Part shown: in pieces, positions 7,501 through 11,999 of the stretch
How positions within the stretch are numbered: position 1 is the stretch's first letter
Layout: each line of letters opens with the position of its first letter
From: CAYYJM01 sp964471755
Lineage (GTDB): Bacteria; Planctomycetota; Planctomycetia; Gemmatales; Gemmataceae
Length of the DNA stretch: 16,405 nucleotides
Direction: 5' to 3'
Assembly: GCA_964471755.1 (NCBI GenBank)
Contig: CAYYJM010000135.1
Location: 1 to 16,405 of the forward strand
Notes under the pieces: generated by a model
What the model was told of the DNA's origin: nothing
Seen by the model: only the letters and a program-made list of their open reading frames with translations
Database searches by the model: none
Program-made: the position numbers and the translations under genes

Positions 7501-7527
7501 GGGGGAAGGAACCCCCGCTTGGTTTTG
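7501..7527 (+). terminator. Short GC hairpin followed by T-rich tract, weak terminator or attenuator
   Basis: GGGGG (7501-7505) pairs with CCCCC (7512-7516) around loop AAGGAA; GCTTGGTTTTG follows. The stem is only 5 bp and the T-tract is interrupted, so termination would be inefficient. Its position inside the long leader before the RimI-like gene is what makes it worth listing. Confidence 0.25.
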
Positions 7528-7752
7528 CCTTTCACGCCAGGTCGATCGACCAGAACCCATACCTCCCGATAGACACCTCGACACCCATTTGGGTCGATCC
7601 TGTTCGTTCCCGGTAACCGGGTCCGGATTCGCCAGCTCGCGAGTCCGTTCGGTGTGCCGGCCGAACGCGAAGCAGTCACCGCGTCGGGCGGTTTGCGTGG
7701 CGCTACCACGGAGGGGGGAGCGCCGGATGCGAGGGAGGGGAGGATAGTCAGA

Positions 7753-8286
7753 ATGAACGCCAACCGGACAGAGAAGGAGCAAGTTCGCGTCCACATCCGC
7801 TGGATGATCCGGCGCGACATGCCGGACGTTCTGCACAGCGAACTGGAGAGCTTCGAGTTCCCCTGGACCGAGGAGGATTTTCTACGCTGCCTGCGCCAGC
7901 GAAACTGCATCGGCATGGTCGCCGAGCAGGGCGAGAAAGTTCTCGGGTTCATGGTCTACGAGTTGTACAAGCAGAAGTTGCACCTGCTCAACTTCGCCGT
8001 CCATCCGGAGTACCGACGTCGGGGCGTCGGTGTGCAGATGGTCTGCAAGCTGGTCGGCAAGTTGTCCGGCCATCGTCGCACCCGGATCACGCTGGAGGTC
8101 CGCGAAACGAACCTGGACGCCCAGTTGTTCTTCCAGTCGCAGGGCTTCCGGGCCGTGCGGGTGATGCGGTCTTTCTACGAGGATTCCGGCGAGGACGCCT
8201 ATCTGCTCCAGTACCATCTGCCGGAAGACACCGGCGAGGAGTGCATCGAGCCGGTCAATCGGATCGCCCAGTACGAGGAAAGCTGA
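7753..8286 (+). CDS. rimI: RimI-like GNAT N-acetyltransferase
   Basis: The product is about 177 residues. It belongs to the GNAT fold and resembles RimI, which acetylates the N-terminal Ala of ribosomal protein S18. The acetyl-CoA loop is HPEYRRRGVG (84-93). The segment LEVRETN (114-120) aligns with RimI LEVRASN, so E115 matches the catalytic Glu103. Then LFFQSQGF (125-132) replaces the usual LYxxxGF, so F127 stands where RimI has the general-acid Tyr115. The GEDAYLL block (146-152) matches GREDAIIM. The protein is ~30 residues longer than E. coli RimI, mostly at the C-terminus. ATG 7753 follows a GGGAGGGGAGG run; in-frame upstream starts (for example 7654) lack such a site. The missing Tyr makes strict RimI function uncertain. 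Confidence 0.82.
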   Translation: MNANRTEKEQVRVHIRWMIRRDMPDVLHSELESFEFPWTEEDFLRCLRQRNCIGMVAEQGEKVLGFMVYELYKQKLHLLNFAVHPEYRRRGVGVQMVCKLVGKLSGHRRTRITLEVRETNLDAQLFFQSQGFRAVRVMRSFYEDSGEDAYLLQYHLPEDTGEECIEPVNRIAQYEES

Positions 8287-8306
8287 GAGGCCGGCCGGAA
8301 GAAGAC

Positions 8307-8347
8307 GGGCGTTCATCGGTCGCGGGAGGCGCGGCCGACGAACGCCC
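8307..8347. terminator. Long hairpin between convergent genes, probable bidirectional terminator
   Basis: GGGCGTTC (8307-8314) pairs with GAACGCCC (8340-8347), and inside it TCGG with CCGA and CGCG with CGCG, interrupted by one mismatch. It lies 20 nt after the RimI-like stop and 14 nt after the end of the minus-strand gene. There is no T-run on either side, so it may halt transcription as a GC-rich structure or with Rho. Confidence 0.5.
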
Positions 8348-8361
8348 GGATGCGTTTGCGA

Positions 8362-8886
8362 TCAGGCCGGATAGAAGTACTTGTAGATGGACAGGCCGAT
8401 GGCGATCAGGGCCGCCAGCAGGGCCAGGGTCAGCAGTTTGCTGATCATGCCGTACATCCACTGTAGCGAGTTGACGGCGTTCATCAGATTCTTGATATCG
8501 TTGCCCTCGGTGGCGACGATCTGCTGAAAGGCCGCCCCGGCCGAGCGCGACCAGGCCCCTTGCAGCAGGAAGAACAGGCCCGTCACGCCGGTGAAGATGG
8601 CGATGCCGGTCAGGAACGAGTTGCCCTGCGGAATCTCGCTGATCGCCTTCTTGGCGACTTCCTTTTGCTCTGCGGTCAGGCCCTGCTCGTAGGCCTCGTT
8701 CAGCTTCTTGCGAACGTCGCTGGGCAGACGGTCGAGGTTCATGTAGCCGACGAGAATCAGGGTGAGGATCAGGGCGAAGAGGCCGAACAGGACCGAGAAA
8801 AAGCCGACGTAGCGCATCTTGCTGGCCAGGTCGCCGATGACGTGATTCTGTTCCTTCGTGAACTCATATTCCGAGGGGATGGACAT
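8362..8886 (-). CDS. Membrane protein of unknown function, three predicted helices
   Basis: The product is about 174 residues. I chose the ATG at 8886 because AAGGAG lies 8 nt upstream on this strand; longer starts reach into the intergenic region. Hydrophobic segments are at about 26-48, 91-109 and 149-168. Between the first two is a charged stretch (50-88) that looks helical, and after the second comes 'FQQIVATEGNDIKNLMNAVNSL' (120-141). The start carries 'QNHVIGDLASKMRYVGFF'. I have a loose memory of similar three-helix proteins in planctomycetes and cyanobacteria but know no function. It is a single gene, convergent with rimI and divergent from the secreted coiled-coil gene. Confidence 0.8.
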   Translation of the reverse strand: MSIPSEYEFTKEQNHVIGDLASKMRYVGFFSVLFGLFALILTLILVGYMNLDRLPSDVRKKLNEAYEQGLTAEQKEVAKKAISEIPQGNSFLTGIAIFTGVTGLFFLLQGAWSRSAGAAFQQIVATEGNDIKNLMNAVNSLQWMYGMISKLLTLALLAALIAIGLSIYKYFYPA

Positions 8887-9079
8887 CGTGTTGACTCCTT
8901 CTTTTGAGGCCGATCCGGATGCGGTCCAACGCGGACTGGAACTGATGCTGTCGATGGAAACGACCCGGACCCGGCCGACGGGCTCGCCTGCGGCGGGCCG
9001 TTTCATCTCAGGTAGTGTTACGCAAGATCCGGCCTTCATCAAGATGAGAAATGGGAAGCGGACTCGTCCCGAGGTTCGT

Positions 9080-9145
9080 CCGGAATGCGGCCAGTTGCTC
9101 CCTGTCCGGGGAGTCTGTAGCGATTATGCCGGCTGCGCATTCCGG
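9080..9145. repeat. 10-bp inverted repeat enclosing an inner hairpin
   Basis: CCGGAATGCG (9080-9089) and CGCATTCCGG (9136-9145) are perfect inverted copies 46 nt apart. Inside, CTCCC (9098-9102) can pair with GGGAG (9109-9113). A folded RNA or DNA of ~66 nt is possible on either strand. Confidence 0.5.
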
Positions 9146-9174
9146 CGGATCAAGAAGACTGGGCCGATTTTGCC

Positions 9175-9203
9175 TTGCGTAGCGTCTGGGCGGCTTTTAC
9201 TCT
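9175..9203 (+). promoter_or_regulatory. Promoter-like pair ahead of the secreted coiled-coil gene
   Basis: TTGCGT (9175-9180) and TACTCT (9198-9203) are 17 nt apart. Only the most conserved bases match (TTG and TA...T). A start near 9210 would leave a ~30-nt leader before ATG 9241, which is a normal arrangement. Confidence 0.35.
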
Positions 9204-9240
9204 GAATAACGAGGAGATGGTCTTCCCAGGAGACGCACCC

Positions 9241-9858
9241 ATGATCCGCATCTTCGGACTGGTATGCACCGTGTTGCTGCTCGCCGCCACGATCGGCCAC
9301 GCGCAGCCTCCGTCCACCGATACCGAGTTACTGGAAGGGCTCCGGAAATCGCTGGACAACATCAAGGCCGATCTGGATCTGCTCCAGCCGCTGAAAATAG
9401 CGACCCAGCTCCAGAGCATCGAGGCCCGGTTGAACAAGATCGAGGCCCAGATGCCGCCCCAGTCCCCCGCCGGTAATTCGCAATCCAGCTTCTACCCATC
9501 GGAGCCGGAAAACGTGCGACCATCCGACATCCTGAGCCGGTTTCGCGATTTCGACGATCGCCTGCGACGGCTGGAAGACCGTGTTGGCACGAATCGCGAC
9601 GCTGTCCGGATTCCGCCGCGATCCCTGGACACGGGGTCGATTCGTCTGCGGAACACCTCGGGCCTGCCGGCGACCGTTTTCGTCAACGGTGCCAGCTACA
9701 GCCTGAGCCCGTACGAATCGCGGACGCTGTCGTACCAGCCGGCCGGGGTGTTCAATTACGAGGTGGAGGTCGAGGGATACGGGGTGGTCCGGCCGCGGAC
9801 GACGCGCACGCTGGCGGCCCGCGATCTCTTCCAGATCACCATCTATCCACCGGGCTGA
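9241..9858 (+). CDS. Secreted coiled-coil protein of unknown function
   Basis: The product is about 205 residues. ATG 9241 follows AGGAG (9228-9232) at 8 nt. Residues 1-22 form a signal peptide ending GHAQ, with the predicted cut near residue 21-22. Residues 27-70 are a heptad-rich helix (LLEGLRKSLDNIKADLDLLQ... IEARLNKIEAQ), and a second short coiled coil lies at 97-115. A Pro/Ser-rich linker joins them. The C-terminal part (about 132-205) is predicted all-beta ('IRLRNTSGLPATVFVNGASYSLSPYESRTL'), reminiscent of small domains in other planctomycete exported proteins. No enzyme motif is visible. Its stop codon lies 20 nt before the cmk start, so the two may be cotranscribed, though their functions do not obviously connect. 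Confidence 0.82.
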   Translation: MIRIFGLVCTVLLLAATIGHAQPPSTDTELLEGLRKSLDNIKADLDLLQPLKIATQLQSIEARLNKIEAQMPPQSPAGNSQSSFYPSEPENVRPSDILSRFRDFDDRLRRLEDRVGTNRDAVRIPPRSLDTGSIRLRNTSGLPATVFVNGASYSLSPYESRTLSYQPAGVFNYEVEVEGYGVVRPRTTRTLAARDLFQITIYPPG

Positions 9859-9878
9859 TGGGACGGGACGCAGGACGC

Positions 9879-10535
9879 ATGATCGTGACGATCGATGGCC
9901 CCGCCGGGGCAGGGAAAAGTTCGGCCGCCCGGCTTCTGGCCCAGCGGTTGGGCTACGACTATCTCGATACCGGAGCCATGTACCGGGCCGTCGCCCTGGC
10001 CTGTATTCGCCGAAACATCGACCCGACGGACGAGGCCCGGCTCGCTCCGCTTCTCTCCGAACTCGTTCTGGAGATGCCGTCCGGAAGGGTGCTTCTCAAC
10101 GGCGAGGACATCACGGGTCAGATTCGTTCGACCGAGGTGACACGTTTGGTGACTCCGGTGGCGGAAAGTCCGTCCGTTCGTGGCTGGCTCTTGGTTCTGC
10201 AACGGGAGATCGCCCAGGGGCGGAACATCGTCTGCGAGGGGCGCGACCAGGGGACCATTGTCTTTCCCGAGGCGGGATGTAAGTTCTACCTCGTCGCCGA
10301 CGACGAGGAACGAGCCCGACGGCGACATCGCGAGATGAGCGCCCGTGGCGACACGGCATCGTTTTCGGAAGTGTTGCGAGCCATCCGTTACCGAGATGAA
10401 CGGGACGCGGCGCGTGACCTGGCTCCGATGAAACCGGCTACGGATGCCATCGTCCTCAACAGCACGGCGCTGAGCCTGGATCAGGTGGTGGATCGCATGG
10501 AAGAAGCCATCCACGGCCGCCGCTCCGCCAGTTGA
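9879..10535 (+). CDS. cmk: Cytidylate kinase
   Basis: The product is about 218 residues, the usual size. It phosphorylates CMP and dCMP to the diphosphates with ATP, in the cytoplasm. The P-loop GPAGAGKSS is at 7-15, followed by LDTGAMYRAVAL, the CMP-domain segment, EGRDQGTIVFP (about 117-127), the lid RRRHREM and the C-terminal RDERDAARDLAP. In most bacteria the motif reads EGRDIGT; Gln replaces Ile here. ATG 9879 gives the standard Cmk N-terminus (MIVTIDGP). The ATG at 9858 overlaps the previous stop and adds seven residues; the purine-rich stretch 9861-9875 is upstream of 9879, but its spacing is short. plsC follows 21 nt later, a common neighbourhood of cmk. Confidence 0.94.
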   Translation: MIVTIDGPAGAGKSSAARLLAQRLGYDYLDTGAMYRAVALACIRRNIDPTDEARLAPLLSELVLEMPSGRVLLNGEDITGQIRSTEVTRLVTPVAESPSVRGWLLVLQREIAQGRNIVCEGRDQGTIVFPEAGCKFYLVADDEERARRRHREMSARGDTASFSEVLRAIRYRDERDAARDLAPMKPATDAIVLNSTALSLDQVVDRMEEAIHGRRSAS

Positions 10536-10556
10536 CCTCCCTCATGGACCCTGTGC

Positions 10557-11237
10557 ATGGCCTTCTCGCTTCAACCTGCCTGGTACAAGTTTGCTCAGTT
10601 GTCGCTCCGGACGATGTTCACCTTTGGGTTCAGTCTCAAGACCGAGGGCCAGCAGAACGTGCCGGCCTCGGGGCCGTTCCTTCTCGTGGGCAACCATCAG
10701 AGTTACATCGATCCACCCGCGATCGGCTGTAGTCTGGTCCGGCCAATCTACTACCTGGCACGGCGGTCGCTCTGGAAGAATTCCTTCCTCGGTGCCCTGC
10801 TGACCAGTGTCAACACGCTGCCAGTCAACCAGGACGGCTCGGCTCATGAGGGGCTGCGGGCGATCATGACGAAGCTGGAGGAAGGGCAGGGGGTGATCGT
10901 CTTTCCGGAAGGGACGCGGACGCCGGACGGGAACATGAATCCGTTGCAGCCGGGCATCCTGCTTCTGCTGAAGCGGCTGGCGTTTTCGTATCCGGTGGTG
11001 CCGGTCGGCATCGCCGGGGCGTTCCAGGCCTGGCCGTTGCAGAACAAGCTGCCGTACCTGTCGCCATTGCTCTGCCCGGCCCAGCCGCGTGGGCCGCTGG
11101 CGATCTCGTTCGGCAAACCGGTGCCGTCGCAGGCGTATCAGGGGCTGGATCGGGCCGTGATCCTGAACGATCTGTACGAGCGGATTCACGCCTGCTGGCA
11201 GCGGGCGGAGTTGATCAAGCGCAAGCCACTGGATTGA
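10557..11237 (+). CDS. plsC: 1-acyl-sn-glycerol-3-phosphate acyltransferase (PlsC-like)
   Basis: The product is 226 residues. It transfers an acyl chain to lysophosphatidic acid to make phosphatidic acid at the inner membrane. The PlsC motifs are present: NHQSYIDP (46-53), with H47 and D52 as the catalytic HX4D pair, and FPEGTR (116-121) for glycerol-phosphate binding, followed by VPVGIAG (148-154). There is no strong transmembrane segment beyond a weak hydrophobic N-terminus, so membrane attachment is probably peripheral. The ribosome site before ATG 10557 is weak; the gene may be translated by coupling with cmk, 21 nt upstream. The acyl acceptor could differ, as the PlsC family is broad. 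Confidence 0.92.
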   Translation: MAFSLQPAWYKFAQLSLRTMFTFGFSLKTEGQQNVPASGPFLLVGNHQSYIDPPAIGCSLVRPIYYLARRSLWKNSFLGALLTSVNTLPVNQDGSAHEGLRAIMTKLEEGQGVIVFPEGTRTPDGNMNPLQPGILLLLKRLAFSYPVVPVGIAGAFQAWPLQNKLPYLSPLLCPAQPRGPLAISFGKPVPSQAYQGLDRAVILNDLYERIHACWQRAELIKRKPLD

Positions 11238-11238
11238 G

Positions 11239-11346
11239 CCGGCGAGCGGCGCAGCGTCAGCTCGCCGGTTCTTCACGCGAAAAACGACCGGCGGGCTAAC
11301 GCTCGCGGGAAGAACCGGCGGGCTGACGCGCGCGCCGCTCGCCCGG
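11239..11346. repeat. Cluster of three GC-rich palindromic repeat units (REP-like)
   Basis: The left unit (11239-11273) read in reverse and the right unit (11310-11346) read forward are nearly the same ~35-base sequence, both starting AAGAACCGGCG and containing GCTGACGC and GCCGCTCGCC. A third, shorter forward unit (11285-11309) carries ACCGGCGGGCT again. The outer two can fold into one long stem, and each can fold alone. The cluster sits exactly between the stops of two convergent genes, plsC and the STN-like gene, where it may also end transcription from both sides. Confidence 0.75.
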
Positions 11347-11355
11347 ACGCCGTCA

Positions 11356-11766
11356 CTATTTCTTCGGCTCCTCGCCGGCCTTGTAGCCGCGTTCCTTGCC
11401 CTGCTTGACGAAGACCAGGCCGTTGTAGGCGTCGTTCTTGCCCGAGATGACGTAGTAGCCCAGGCCGTTCTTGGTGAACAGACCATCGAGAACCTCGGCG
11501 AGGGTCTTGTCCTTGCCGGCGAAGCTGACCTTCTGGTTCCGCGACACGCCGCCCTTGCTGTCGAGCTTGAACTTGAAGCCCTTGACCGTTTCCTTCAGTT
11601 CGTCGAGAGCGTCCTCCAGGCGCAGTTCATTGATCTTCACTTCCTTGACCTTGGACTGAAGCACCTTCCGCATGTGGGCGGCTTCGGGCGTGTCCTCGGC
11701 CAGCACGGTGGTCGAGATGCCGGCGAGCAGGAAGAGGGCTCCGAGGGTGGTCAGTAGAATACGCAT
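11356..11766 (-). CDS. Small exported protein with STN-like fold, function unknown
   Basis: The product is about 136 residues. I chose ATG at 11766 because AGGAGG lies 9 nt upstream; the ATG two codons earlier is only 3 nt from it. Residues 1-24 form a signal peptide ending VLA-ED. The mature part (about 40-122) shows the pattern 'inelrLeDALdeLke... fkLDskGgvsrnqkVsf.gkdkTLaEVLdgLf.knGLgYyViS', which resembles STN / secretin N-terminal beta-alpha modules. Here it is free-standing rather than attached to a TonB receptor or secretin. The C-terminal tail is Lys/Glu-rich. A promoter with near-ideal spacing lies upstream, giving a ~120-nt leader. It is divergent from gyrA. The domain call is by pattern, not by profile search. 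Confidence 0.8.
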   Translation of the reverse strand: MRILLTTLGALFLLAGISTTVLAEDTPEAAHMRKVLQSKVKEVKINELRLEDALDELKETVKGFKFKLDSKGGVSRNQKVSFAGKDKTLAEVLDGLFTKNGLGYYVISGKNDAYNGLVFVKQGKERGYKAGEEPKK

Positions 11767-11892
11767 GGTCATGGACCTCCTCAAAACGCGGGTGGGACGG
11801 ATCAAATCGGACTCCCGTTCTTCGACGCACCGGCCAGATCGGAGGTTCCCCGAGTGGGCCGGCCAACGTGGAGTCGGAGGGAGAACTTTGAT

Positions 11893-11921
11893 AAAATAAA
11901 CCGTGTGAAAGGGGCCGTCAA
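11893..11921 (-). promoter_or_regulatory. Sigma-70-like promoter for the STN-like gene
   Basis: On the minus strand, TTGACG (11916-11921) and TATTTT (11893-11898) are exactly 17 nt apart, and each matches consensus well. Transcription would start near 11886, about 120 nt before the start codon. The same AT-rich patch (11890-11900) could also supply a plus-strand -10 (TAAAAT 11892-11897) for gyrA, but I see no good partner -35 for it. Confidence 0.55.
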
Positions 11922-11999
11922 CGCGGTGCTTCCCACAGACCGCAATTCGTCCTGGAAGACCGGCCCGGGAAGACCTTGCCACGAAGCAGGAGTGAACCT

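Larger units (their letters stand above)
7274..7752 (+). other. 479-nt intergenic region before the RimI-like gene
   Basis: I find no complete gene here. It contains a promoter-like pair (7408-7436), a small GC hairpin followed by T-rich sequence (7501-7527) and short palindromes such as CCCGGTAACCGGG near 7608. One frame (about 7272-7433, ending TAG) is open and reads like a protein tail rich in charged residues, but it has no start codon with a ribosome site. It could be chance or a remnant of a lost gene. The last 30 bases carry repeated GGGAGG runs that serve as the ribosome site of the next gene. Confidence 0.5.
8887..9240. other. 354-nt divergent intergenic region
   Basis: No gene is supported here. 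It must hold promoters for both the minus-strand membrane protein and the plus-strand secreted protein. I see one plus-strand promoter-like pair (9175-9203) and a structured inverted repeat (9080-9145). A clear minus-strand promoter was not found; TTGATG with TAACAC about 16 nt on (minus strand, around 9017-9044) is a poor candidate. Confidence 0.5.

Noticed and set aside
11976..11999. Upstream TTG start for gyrA adding eight residues
   Set aside because: AGGAG at 11988-11992 lies inside that extension and is placed correctly for TTG 12000.
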